This document shows, piece by piece, positions 52,247 to 61,099 of a stretch of DNA of 64,000 bases. This DNA comes from Pedobacter sp. Bi126. GTDB lineage: Bacteria > Bacteroidota > Bacteroidia > Sphingobacteriales > Sphingobacteriaceae. Location: assembly GCF_918698245.1 (NCBI RefSeq), contig NZ_CAKKMS010000008.1, positions 124,001-188,000 of the forward strand. Reading direction: 5' to 3'. The notes beneath the pieces were generated by a model. The model saw only the letters and a program-made list of their open reading frames with translations. It made no database searches and was not told where the DNA came from. Positions within the stretch are counted from its first letter, which is position 1. Every line of letters starts with the position of its first letter. The position numbers and the translations under genes were made by a program.

Positions 52247-53080
52247 ATGGAAACGACAAAACGAGTAGCAATCCAGGGTATTAAAGCATCTTTCCACGAG
52301 GAGGCCGCCTACAAATTCTTTGGTAAAGACATTGAAACTGTTGAGTGTAATTCTTTTAAAGAAACCTGCGACAAGCTAGAGAAAAACGATGCCGATTTCG
52401 TAGTAATGGCTATCGAAAACTCTATTGCAGGCAGTTTATTGCCAAACTACACACTGATCAGAGATTTTGGTTTTTCGGTTGTAGGCGAGGTTTATTTACC
52501 TATCCAGTTGCACTTGATGGCGCTACCAGGCGTAAAGTTTGAAGATATTAAAGTGGTTACTTCACATCCTATCGCCATCCGCCAGTGTATCGATTTCTTT
52601 TACGATTATCCACACATTAAAATCGTGGAGAGCAACGATACTGCTGCTTGTGCAAAACGTATCCAGGAAGAGCAATTAACGGATACCATGGCCATTGCAA
52701 ACAGTTTAGCTGCAGAACTTTATGGCTTAAACATTTTAGAACGCCGTGTAGAATCGAACAAGAAAAACTATACCCGTTTTCTGATCCTTAAAAAGGATAA
52801 AACAGACGAAGGAAAGAAAATAAACAAAGCATCAATCTGTTTTCAGGTTGGGCACAAAGCAGGCTCATTGGCAACTGTGTTAAATATTTTCGCCGAACAG
52901 GATGTAAGCTTAACAAAAATACAATCTATGCCGGTTTTAGGTAAAAGAAACGAGTATTACTTTTACGTCGACTTAGAATGGCCAAGTACAGAAAAATATG
53001 ATAAGGCCATTAGAAAGGCATTAAAATACACCTCGAACTTTAATATTCTGGGAGAGTACCAGAAGAACGATAAAGTATAA
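52247..53080 (+). CDS. pheA: Prephenate dehydratase
   Basis: 277 residues. Decarboxylates and dehydrates prephenate to phenylpyruvate for phenylalanine. Catalytic domain about 1-180: VAIQGIKASFHEEAAYKFFG, AIENSIAGSLLPNYTLIRDF and KKNYTRFLIL with the essential Thr-Arg-Phe. ACT domain about 195-270 (ASICFQVGHKAGSLATVLNI) for Phe feedback inhibition. No chorismate mutase domain here; that sits on the next gene. Transcription is expected to be controlled by the upstream attenuator. First gene of an aromatic cluster. Confidence 0.95.
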   Translation: METTKRVAIQGIKASFHEEAAYKFFGKDIETVECNSFKETCDKLEKNDADFVVMAIENSIAGSLLPNYTLIRDFGFSVVGEVYLPIQLHLMALPGVKFEDIKVVTSHPIAIRQCIDFFYDYPHIKIVESNDTAACAKRIQEEQLTDTMAIANSLAAELYGLNILERRVESNKKNYTRFLILKKDKTDEGKKINKASICFQVGHKAGSLATVLNIFAEQDVSLTKIQSMPVLGKRNEYYFYVDLEWPSTEKYDKAIRKALKYTSNFNILGEYQKNDKV

Positions 53081-53206
53081 AAGTCGGGAGTCCTAAGTCG
53101 GGAGTCCGAAGACAAATAAGAGAACAAATCAACTCATAATATAAAATAATTAAAATATAACTCCGGACTTCCAAAAAGAACTACGGAATTTAAACACCCC
53201 ATCATC

Positions 53207-54346
53207 ATGAAACTTAATTTAAACATCCAACCATTAAACACCTGGTTAAACGTAAACAACGAACCATTAATCATTTCTGGTCCTTGTAGCGCAGAAACTG
53301 AAGAACAATTATTAACTACAGCACATTTATTGGCTGCTACCGGTAAAGTATCGGTATTGAGAGCCGGTATCTGGAAACCACGTACCCGTCCGGGAGAATT
53401 TGAAGGTATCGGAAGTATCGGTTTAGAGTGGTTAAAACGTGCTAAAGCAGAAACTGGTTTACCAACGGCTGTAGAGGTTGCAAATGCAAAACACGTTGAA
53501 GAGGCTTTAGCAGCTGGTGTAGATATCCTTTGGATTGGTGCACGTTCTACTGTAAACCCCTTCACTGTTCAGGAAATTGCTGATGCTTTAAAAGGCCATG
53601 ATGTTCCGGTATTGATCAAAAACCCAGTTAACCCAGATTTACAGTTATGGATCGGTGCAATTGAGCGTATCAATGGCGCTGGAATTACTAAAATCGGTGC
53701 TATTCACCGCGGTTTCTCATCATTCGAGAAAAGTTCTTTCCGTAACGAACCAATGTGGGAACTTGCTATTCAATTAAAAACACTTTGCCCTGAATTACCG
53801 ATCATCAACGATCCAAGCCATATTTGCGGTAACCGTGAGTTAATCCCTTACATTTCTCAAAAAGCATTAGATTTAGATATGCAAGGTTTAATGATCGAAT
53901 CTCACGTAGATCCTTCAGTTGCCTGGACAGATGCTAAACAACAAGTTACTCCTGCTGCTTTAGCTGAATTGGTTGACCGTTTAACTGTACGTGAACCAGA
54001 AGCACCAAATGAAGCTTTCGCTGATAAATTAGCCGACCTGCGTAAATCAATCGATAAAATTGACGATATCTTATTACAGAAATTAGGCGAGCGTATGGCT
54101 ATTGTAGAGAAAATTGGTGAGTTTAAACGCGATAACCAGGTAACTATTTTACAGGTTAACCGTTGGGATGCCATCATTAAAAAAGGTCATGCTTTTGCAA
54201 AAGCTTTAAAATTAGACTTAAACTTTACTGAGAAATTCTTAGAATTGATGCACGGGGAATCAATCCGTAAACAAACTGAAATTATGAATGCTGGCAAAGC
54301 TGAACAAGGTATTGCTGCTGAGCAACATACTGAGGTTAAAGCGTAA
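53207..54346 (+). CDS. Bifunctional DAHP synthase / chorismate mutase
   Basis: 379 residues. The N-terminal domain (about 1-265) is a type I-beta DAHP synthase related to KDO8P synthase: LIISGPCSAETEEQLLTTAH, RAGIWKPRTRPGEFEGIGS, PVLIKNPVNPDLQLWIGAIE, INDPSHICGNRELI and IESHVDPSVAWTDAKQQVTP. The C-terminal domain (about 275-365) is AroQ-type chorismate mutase: LRKSIDKIDDILLQKLGERM and REP-independent helices ending near MHGESIRKQTEIM. It makes DAHP at pathway entry and prephenate at the branch, so it feeds pheA directly. 126 bases separate it from pheA. Confidence 0.93.
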   Translation: MKLNLNIQPLNTWLNVNNEPLIISGPCSAETEEQLLTTAHLLAATGKVSVLRAGIWKPRTRPGEFEGIGSIGLEWLKRAKAETGLPTAVEVANAKHVEEALAAGVDILWIGARSTVNPFTVQEIADALKGHDVPVLIKNPVNPDLQLWIGAIERINGAGITKIGAIHRGFSSFEKSSFRNEPMWELAIQLKTLCPELPIINDPSHICGNRELIPYISQKALDLDMQGLMIESHVDPSVAWTDAKQQVTPAALAELVDRLTVREPEAPNEAFADKLADLRKSIDKIDDILLQKLGERMAIVEKIGEFKRDNQVTILQVNRWDAIIKKGHAFAKALKLDLNFTEKFLELMHGESIRKQTEIMNAGKAEQGIAAEQHTEVKA

Positions 54347-54525
54347 TTGAGGTTATAAGCTGAAAGACTAAAGCTGAAAGCTAAGTTTAACAGTGGTGTC
54401 ATCCTGAGCCTGTCGAAGGACTTACGATAGTTTTCGACTAACTCAATATGATATTAAAAACAAATATAATGTAGTGTCAGGTGTTTCCATCTGACACTTA
54501 CATTTAAGAATAAAAACAGAATAAA
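54347..54525. repeat. Spacer with short repeats between DAHP synthase and aroA
   Basis: AAGCTGAAAG occurs at 54357-54366 and 54371-54380, a CCTGTCGAAGGA repeat fragment follows near 54407, and a hairpin TGTAGTGTCAG/CTGACACTTACA (54470-54480 with 54491-54502) precedes aroA. No gene. Confidence 0.5.
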
Positions 54526-55815
54526 ATGTCGAAAAACGCCTTAGTTTCTTTTAAAGGAACCAAGAATATTAATACGGAAATCCAATTAACAGGCTCGAAA
54601 AGCGAATGCAACAGGGCTTTAATTATTAGTGCTTTAAGCAAGAAACTGGTTAAAGTTGAAAACCTTTCCAATGCTGCCGATACGGTAACCTTAAATGGCA
54701 TCCTAAACAAGTTGGGAGTTGAGACTAGTGAGTTGGGAGCAGACTCTAAACTGAAAGCTGCAAACTCCGAACTGGTTGACGTTGGTCCTGCAGGAACCGC
54801 TATGCGTTTCTTATCGGCTTATCTTTCGGCTAAAAACGGCAATTTCTTACTTACCGGAACCGAACGGATGAAACAGCGCCCCATTGGTATCTTGGCAGAG
54901 GCTTTAAAAACCATCGGCGCCGATATTTCTTATGCAGAAGCTGAAGGTTTCCCTCCATTGAATATTGTTGGCCCTTTAAATCAAAAAACTGCTGAAGTTA
55001 AAATTAAAGGCGATATCAGCAGTCAATATATTTCGGCCTTGCTGATGATTGCTCCTATCCTACCTCAGGGTTTAACTTTAGAAATTGAAGGTGAGCTTAC
55101 CTCTAAACCATATGTAGATATGACTTTAGATATGTTGGCTGAAGTTGGCATTGCACATTCCTGGAACGGAAATTCAATTTCCATCAAACCACAGGTATTT
55201 AAACCTGGTACTTTGGTTGTTGAGCCCGACTGGAGTGCAGCATCATATTGGTATAGCATTGCAGCTTTAGCTGTTGAAGCAGAAATTAGTTTACCTGCAT
55301 TAAAAGAGAAAAGTTTGCAGGGTGATAGCCAGATCAAAAATATCATGAAGATTTTTGGCATCGCTACCAGCAAAACTGATAAAGGAATCGCTATTAGCAA
55401 CTTAGGCCTTTCTTTAGAGACTAAAGAAGTTTTAGATTTAAAAACCTGTCCGGATTTAGCACAAACTATTGTAGTTATTGCAGCCGCATTGGGCAAAAAT
55501 ATGTCTTTTACAGGCTTAGAAACCTTAAAAATTAAAGAAACAGACCGTATTGCAGCGCTTCAGAATGAATTGGCTAAAATAGGCGTTACTTTTACAGAAG
55601 ATAATCTGGTTTATACCTTAAATACAGACAACCTTCATTTTCCGGATAAAGTTACTTTTGCAACCTACGAGGACCACCGTATGGCGATGGCTTTTGCACC
55701 ACTTGCTTTATTGATTAACGAAGTTGAAATTGAAGAAATGCAGGTAGTAGAAAAATCTTATCCGTATTATTGGGAAGATTTGAAAAAAGCGGGATTTGAT
55801 ATTAGTATCAAGTAA
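54526..55815 (+). CDS. aroA: 3-phosphoshikimate 1-carboxyvinyltransferase (EPSP synthase)
   Basis: 429 residues. Adds the enolpyruvyl group of PEP to shikimate 3-phosphate. Motifs: LTGSKSECNRALIISAL (binding Lys, Ser, Arg), VGPAGTAMRFLSAYLS, GTERMKQRPIG, GDISSQYISALLMIAPILPQ, DWSAASYWY, KETDRIAALQNELAKIG and YEDHRMAMAFAPLALL. The FLxxxG and Arg residues of the active site are present. A 21-base near-duplicated stretch (54711-54739) codes LGVETSE and LGADSKL before the VGPAG motif, an insertion-like oddity. Confidence 0.95.
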   Translation: MSKNALVSFKGTKNINTEIQLTGSKSECNRALIISALSKKLVKVENLSNAADTVTLNGILNKLGVETSELGADSKLKAANSELVDVGPAGTAMRFLSAYLSAKNGNFLLTGTERMKQRPIGILAEALKTIGADISYAEAEGFPPLNIVGPLNQKTAEVKIKGDISSQYISALLMIAPILPQGLTLEIEGELTSKPYVDMTLDMLAEVGIAHSWNGNSISIKPQVFKPGTLVVEPDWSAASYWYSIAALAVEAEISLPALKEKSLQGDSQIKNIMKIFGIATSKTDKGIAISNLGLSLETKEVLDLKTCPDLAQTIVVIAAALGKNMSFTGLETLKIKETDRIAALQNELAKIGVTFTEDNLVYTLNTDNLHFPDKVTFATYEDHRMAMAFAPLALLINEVEIEEMQVVEKSYPYYWEDLKKAGFDISIK

Positions 55816-55910
55816 AAAGTATCAAGAACCAAGTTTAAAGAACCAAGTATAAAGATTGGATGTTAAAATCCATTCAATAATTTAATCAATCTATAATTCA
55901 ATCAAAAATA

Positions 55911-57008
55911 ATGGCAGGCAACTCATTCGGACAACTATTTCGCATCACAACCTTTGGCGAATCTCATGGCGTAGCCATTGGGGTAATTATTGATGGCTGT
56001 CCGGCGCAATTGGATATCGATATGGATTTTATCCAATCAGAACTTGACAAACGTAAACCTGGTCAATCCAAAATCACCACTCAAAGAAAAGAAAGCGATA
56101 CCGTTCAGATTTTATCGGGTGTATTTGAAGGAAAAAGTACGGGTACGCCAATTGCACTTTTAATTCCAAACGAGGATCAACGATCAAAAGATTACGGTCA
56201 TAATGTTGATGTTTACCGTCCCAGCCATGCCGATTATGTTTATGATGCAAAATATGGCATCCGCGATCACCGTGGCGGAGGTCGCTCTTCTGCCCGCGAA
56301 ACTGCTGCCCGTGTAGCTGCTGGTGCTATTGCAAAGCTGTTTTTAAAACAACAGGGCATTGAAATTTTCGCACACGTAACTTCGGTAGGTACAATAGAAG
56401 CCCCTAATTTAGAAAGCAATGATTTATCAGCTTTATTGCAAATTAGGGAAGAAAATATTGTGCGTTGTGCTGATCCTGCAACTGCACACGAAATGATTGA
56501 GTTTATTGATGCCGTTCGTAAAGATGGCGATACCGTTGGCGGAAAAATAGGTTGTGTAGTAAAAGGCTGCCCTGCAGGTTTAGGTGAGCCTGTTTTTGAT
56601 AAATTACATGCCGATTTAGGTAAAGCTATGCTCAGTATTAATGCTGTTCATGGTTTCGAATATGGCTCTGGTTTTGCCGGAAGTGAATTAAGAGGATCGC
56701 AACACAATGATATTCCTCAGCCAAAAGCAGCCGATTCGAAAGTTTTTAAAACCACAACCAATTATGCCGGTGGTATTTTAGGTGGCATTTCTAACGGAAT
56801 GGACATTACTTTCAAAGTAGCTTTTAAGCCTGTTGCAACCATTATGCATAACCAACAAACCATCAATGCTGCTGGTGAAGCTTCGGAGATTAAAGGCAAG
56901 GGCCGACATGATCCTTGTGTAGTGCCCAGAGCAGTAGTAATTGTTGAGGCCATGGCTGCATTGGTTTTAGCTGATCAGTTTCTAAGAAACAAAGCAAGTA
57001 TTATATAA
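55911..57008 (+). CDS. aroC: Chorismate synthase
   Basis: 365 residues. Converts EPSP to chorismate with reduced FMN. Family signatures: TFGESHGVAIGVIIDGCPA, YGIRDHRGGGRSSARETAAR, GEPVFDKLHADLGKAMLSIN, GFEYGSGFAGSELRGSQHND and KGRHDPCVVPRAVVIVEAMA. Complete at both ends. Last shikimate gene of the cluster, 95 bases after aroA and five bases before the DUF1684 frame, so they share a transcript. Confidence 0.95.
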   Translation: MAGNSFGQLFRITTFGESHGVAIGVIIDGCPAQLDIDMDFIQSELDKRKPGQSKITTQRKESDTVQILSGVFEGKSTGTPIALLIPNEDQRSKDYGHNVDVYRPSHADYVYDAKYGIRDHRGGGRSSARETAARVAAGAIAKLFLKQQGIEIFAHVTSVGTIEAPNLESNDLSALLQIREENIVRCADPATAHEMIEFIDAVRKDGDTVGGKIGCVVKGCPAGLGEPVFDKLHADLGKAMLSINAVHGFEYGSGFAGSELRGSQHNDIPQPKAADSKVFKTTTNYAGGILGGISNGMDITFKVAFKPVATIMHNQQTINAAGEASEIKGKGRHDPCVVPRAVVIVEAMAALVLADQFLRNKASII

Positions 57009-57018
57009 TTTTTTGTTA

Positions 57019-57627
57019 ATGAGAATCATCACCTTCTTATTTCTATTGATCAGCATGAATAGCTTTGCACAAAGTTATGCTGATCAGATCGCCAAACATC
57101 GTGAAACCTATAAAGAGGATTTTATTAAAGATGAACGCTCACCACTTAAGAAGAGCGACCTGCAAAATCTCCATTTTTATGAGGCAGACAGTGCTTATAA
57201 AATCTCGGCCGATGTAGAAATACTGAAGAATGAAAAAGTTTTCAAAATGCCTACTTTTAATGGCTCTAGCAGCGATTACTATAAATATGCACATGTAAAC
57301 TTCGTTCTTGATGGCAAAAAAATCCAAATGACTTTATATAAAAGTGTTTCTTTATCAACGAACCCTGTGTATAAAGATCACCTCTTTCTGCCCTTTACTG
57401 ATGAAACCAACAATAAGGAAACTTATGGCGGTGGCAGGTACATTGATATGGATGCAAAAGAAATTGTAGATAATCACATCGAAATCGATTTTAATAAAGC
57501 CTACAATCCTTACTGTGCCTACAGTGACGGGTACCGTTGCCCAGTTCCTCCAGAAGAAAACGACCTGCAATTGGCTGTAAAAGCTGGCGAGAAATTATAC
57601 ACTGGCGAAAAGAAACACCAGAAATAA
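57019..57627 (+). CDS. DUF1684 family secreted protein
   Basis: 202 residues from the ATG at 57019; a TTG at 57013 is less likely. Signal peptide (RIITFLFLLISMNSFAQ). DUF1684 features: IAKHRETYKEDFIKDERSPL, LFLPFTDETNNKETYGGGRY, EIDFNKAYNPYCAYS and RCPVPPEENDLQLAVKAGEK. The Cys and Pro-rich NPYCAYSD region is the most conserved part. Biochemical role unknown. Ten bases after aroC. Confidence 0.88.
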   Translation: MRIITFLFLLISMNSFAQSYADQIAKHRETYKEDFIKDERSPLKKSDLQNLHFYEADSAYKISADVEILKNEKVFKMPTFNGSSSDYYKYAHVNFVLDGKKIQMTLYKSVSLSTNPVYKDHLFLPFTDETNNKETYGGGRYIDMDAKEIVDNHIEIDFNKAYNPYCAYSDGYRCPVPPEENDLQLAVKAGEKLYTGEKKHQK

Positions 57628-57751
57628 AAGTTAATGGTACGTTTATCCACAAAATGATACCTGATTGTATTATAATCCACATTTTAACGTAAATTACAAA
57701 CATTAAGTAAAAATACGTGTTCTCTAACTAAATTATATAACCTATTCCTAA

Positions 57752-58507
57752 ATGACGTACAGCTGTTTAATTGTTGATGATAATGAAATTGAAAGAGATG
57801 CCATAGAAATGCATCTAAAAAAAATCCCATCATTAAATATTATCGCTGTCTGTAGTAACGGTATAGAAGCTTCGCAAATTTTATCAACTACTTCTGTAGA
57901 TATTGTTTATTCTGATATTGATATGCCAGAGCTTTCTGGTATGGATTTATTAAAAAGCCTGAAAAAACAACCGCTATTTATCTTTATCACTTCATTTAGT
58001 GAGTACGCGGCAGAGAGCTTTAATCTGGATGCATTGGATTTTATTGTTAAGCCCGCAACGTTCGAACGTATATTAAAAGCCACAAATAAAGCAATCGAGT
58101 ATATTGAATTAAGGAAACAGGTAAATAAACTTCCTGTCGAAAACTTAAACAACGACGATAAAAAAGCCGACGATTATTTCTTTTTTAGAGAGACCAAAGG
58201 CATAACCAAACTGAAATATAATGATGTAATTTATATTGAAAGTATGGGCGATTTTTCAAAGCTGTTTACCAGTGTCGATAAACATGTTATTTTAGTAAGC
58301 CTAAAAAATCTAGAAAAGCAGTTGCCTTCAAAAATTTTCTCCAGGGTACACAAACAGTACATTATTAATATAAACCACATTGTAACCTTAACCAACCATG
58401 AGGTTCATTTAGATCATAACTTTCTTGTTCCGATAAGTGCTTCTAACAGGCAGGAATTATTGGAAAAATCAATTGACAAGAAAATTCTGTCGAGATTTTT
58501 AAAATAA
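57752..58507 (+). CDS. LytTR family response regulator
   Basis: 251 residues. Receiver domain (1-120) with CLIVDDNEIERD, the phosphorylated Asp55 in IVYSDIDMPELSG and Lys in DFIVKPATFERI. The C-terminal LytTR DNA-binding domain (about 145-245) has FFRETKGITKLKYNDVIYIE, FSRVHKQYIININHIV and DHNFLVPISASNRQELLE. It probably controls genes in response to the partner kinase that converges on it, one base away. Confidence 0.92.
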   Translation: MTYSCLIVDDNEIERDAIEMHLKKIPSLNIIAVCSNGIEASQILSTTSVDIVYSDIDMPELSGMDLLKSLKKQPLFIFITSFSEYAAESFNLDALDFIVKPATFERILKATNKAIEYIELRKQVNKLPVENLNNDDKKADDYFFFRETKGITKLKYNDVIYIESMGDFSKLFTSVDKHVILVSLKNLEKQLPSKIFSRVHKQYIININHIVTLTNHEVHLDHNFLVPISASNRQELLEKSIDKKILSRFLK

Positions 58508-58508
58508 G

Positions 58509-60824
58509 TTATTTTTTCAGAATTATTTTAAAATAACTTCCTCCTGTAGGATTAATATCGGCGCTAATTTTACCATCCATCAAGCTAATAAAGGTTCTGC
58601 AGAGCAATAAACCTAAACCTGTACCTTTTTCTTTATTGGTTCCTAATGTACTCACACCCGCGCCTAAATAGCCTGGCTTATTAAAATGCTCGACCTGTAC
58701 AGGTGTTAAACCGATCCCTGTATCTGAAATTTTAATCTCAAGCACGTTTCTGCTATGAACGGCACTAGTTATGATTGTACCTCCATTCGGCGTAAATTTA
58801 ATGGCATTACTGATGATATTTCTAATAACCAGCATAAACATATTAGAATCTGCTTTGCAAAATGTTTTGGCTGGCACTAAATTCTGAATAGTTAAGTTTT
58901 TTTCGTTGGCGTTATCCCGCAAAGAAAGTATAACTTCATTAATCAGCTCATGAATATCCAACGATTCTAAATACGGGTTAAACCCCTGCATCTGGCTGGC
59001 GGCCCAATTAAGGAGATTCTCCATCATTGTAGAGGTATAGGTGAGGTTGTTTTTTAGTGATGCAGCATATCTGTTTAATTTTTCCTGTTCTATGTTACCG
59101 CCCTCTAACAACTGCATAAAGGAAATTAATGAATTTACAGGGGTACGCATATCGTGACTTACCACACTAAAAATACGGTCTTTAACCTTACTTAACTGCT
59201 CCAACTCCCGTTTCTGACTATTGATAATCTTATTTAACCTGGTTGTTTTCCGCTGATTAAAAAATATAACCACGGCAATAATCAGAATCAGTGTGGTGGC
59301 TATGGTGAGGAATAATTTTACACGTTCATCAAATTTAATCTGTTGTACCTGTTTACTAATCTGCTTATCCTTTATCTCGGCGGCCAACTTTGCCTCAAAT
59401 TTGGCATTAGCAAATTTACTATCCTGAGCGAAACGCTGAATATCGAGATCAGCTTTTGCCTTTTGAAAAGTTAGGAGATCCAATGCTTTTTCTTTATCAC
59501 TCAACACTAATTGTTGCCTTTTTAGCTCAAGTTCTTGTTGTTGTCTTTTTAACTCGCCTTCTGTAAGTTTTTGCTTCAATAAATAGTCGCGTTCCTTAAT
59601 ACCAAAATCGAGCTGCATCTGCCTTCGGGTAATTTCCTTTTCCTTTTCCTGATCGAAAATCTTATCTCTAACGGTAATATATTGCCTGTAATAGGCTAAC
59701 GATTTATTATAGTCTTTTAGTTTTTCATATACCGTACTCAACCCTAAACTAGCTTGTTTTTCTATATCCAATAAGCTGTTTTCTTCGGCAATTTTTAAAC
59801 TATTATTGAGTAATAGGGTGGCGTTTTCAAAATCGTTCTCTTTTTGGTAAAAGTTTCCCAAGGCATATAAACTTGAGGCATAGGCTTCTTTATCTTCTCC
59901 CGACTTATTTAACTCAACTGATTTTTGATACGATTTTAACGCCGCATCCTTCTGTCCTATTGAACTGTATAAATCGGCAAGATCTCGTTTAACAGTGGCT
60001 ATTAAACCTATGTCTCCAATGGCTTCTGATACCCGCAAAGATTTGTTATAATACGCTAAGGCCAGTTTTATTTTCTGGTTAGGCAATACATCCATCTCCT
60101 TTAATTCACGATCTGAAGCCTCGAAATAATTGGTACCGATCAAGCCGTAAACAACGGCTACGCCTCTTGTATTTTCGCCTCCTTTAGCAAATACTTTCAG
60201 CGCCATGTTCATGTAAACCAAGGCCTGACTTTGATTACCCAAACTTTGGTAAATAGTAGAAATATTGGTATAACAACTTGCCATGTCGGTTTCGTTGCCC
60301 ATTTTTTCGTAAATACTTATTGCCTTTTGGTTAACTTCTAAAGATTTTACATAATCGGGAATGCTGCCATATAAAGCCCCTAAATTGAGATAAGTTCCCG
60401 CAACCATATCTAAATTACCCACTGAAGAGAACTCAGCAGCTGCGTGATTATAATTCTCTTCTGCCTTTTGATAATTAGACCTACCGTGATACATTAAACC
60501 CCTACGATAGTAAGCCATTGCAGAGAATTTTTTTAGATTTTTCTCTTGCGAAAGCTGAATGGTTTTATCCACATATTCTTCCGCTTTATCTACATTTTTC
60601 ATCCTCATGTATTGGCGGTAAACTTCCGTCAATATTTTGATTTTGGTGGAATCTGTTTTTAAATTCTTTTGATTTAAACTTAAAAGGCTATCCAGTTTTT
60701 TCTGCGGCGCACTCACCTGGCTAAAACTAGCCATGCATAAAAATGAGAAAAAGAGAAACAGCATGCCTTTTTTAGAAAAACACGCTTTACTAACGAACTG
60801 AGCATTTACAAGATAGCGCTTCAT
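58509..60824 (-). CDS. TPR-containing sensor histidine kinase
   Basis: 771 residues. Hydrophobic signal (KKGMLFLFFSFLCMASFSQ), then about 8-9 TPR repeats (about 85-400, with motifs such as KAEENYNHAAAEFSSVGNLD and AGTYLNLGALYGSIPDYVKS). A coiled coil rich in Lys/Gln/Leu follows (about 405-495), then one membrane helix near 500-522 and a HisKA region VVSHDMRTPVNSLIS with phospho-His near 556. The HATPase_c domain has NIISNAIKFTP, ISDTGIGLT and GTGLGLLLCRTF. The TPR part is predicted outside the cytoplasm. Tail to tail with the LytTR regulator, its likely partner. Confidence 0.93.
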   Translation of the reverse strand: MKRYLVNAQFVSKACFSKKGMLFLFFSFLCMASFSQVSAPQKKLDSLLSLNQKNLKTDSTKIKILTEVYRQYMRMKNVDKAEEYVDKTIQLSQEKNLKKFSAMAYYRRGLMYHGRSNYQKAEENYNHAAAEFSSVGNLDMVAGTYLNLGALYGSIPDYVKSLEVNQKAISIYEKMGNETDMASCYTNISTIYQSLGNQSQALVYMNMALKVFAKGGENTRGVAVVYGLIGTNYFEASDRELKEMDVLPNQKIKLALAYYNKSLRVSEAIGDIGLIATVKRDLADLYSSIGQKDAALKSYQKSVELNKSGEDKEAYASSLYALGNFYQKENDFENATLLLNNSLKIAEENSLLDIEKQASLGLSTVYEKLKDYNKSLAYYRQYITVRDKIFDQEKEKEITRRQMQLDFGIKERDYLLKQKLTEGELKRQQQELELKRQQLVLSDKEKALDLLTFQKAKADLDIQRFAQDSKFANAKFEAKLAAEIKDKQISKQVQQIKFDERVKLFLTIATTLILIIAVVIFFNQRKTTRLNKIINSQKRELEQLSKVKDRIFSVVSHDMRTPVNSLISFMQLLEGGNIEQEKLNRYAASLKNNLTYTSTMMENLLNWAASQMQGFNPYLESLDIHELINEVILSLRDNANEKNLTIQNLVPAKTFCKADSNMFMLVIRNIISNAIKFTPNGGTIITSAVHSRNVLEIKISDTGIGLTPVQVEHFNKPGYLGAGVSTLGTNKEKGTGLGLLLCRTFISLMDGKISADINPTGGSYFKIILKK

Positions 60825-61099
60825 TTTCAGATCAAACCAATGATTTGTTTCTTCTATATAATACGCATAAAAAATCTTGAAAATTACAGCGTTTCATGTC
60901 CGGGCTGAGATAAAACATACTGAAATAACAAAATAGAATTTGGTTTATAAAAGTAGTTAAAAAACTGATCAATAGGTAACCAGTTTTTTACCTTTTCATC
61001 AAGAATCCCAATCATCTAAGCATAAACAAAATAAGAAACTGATTTGTAAACCTTTAAATTATCCAGACAGTTAAATCTTATGCCTCAGCGATTGCTTTA

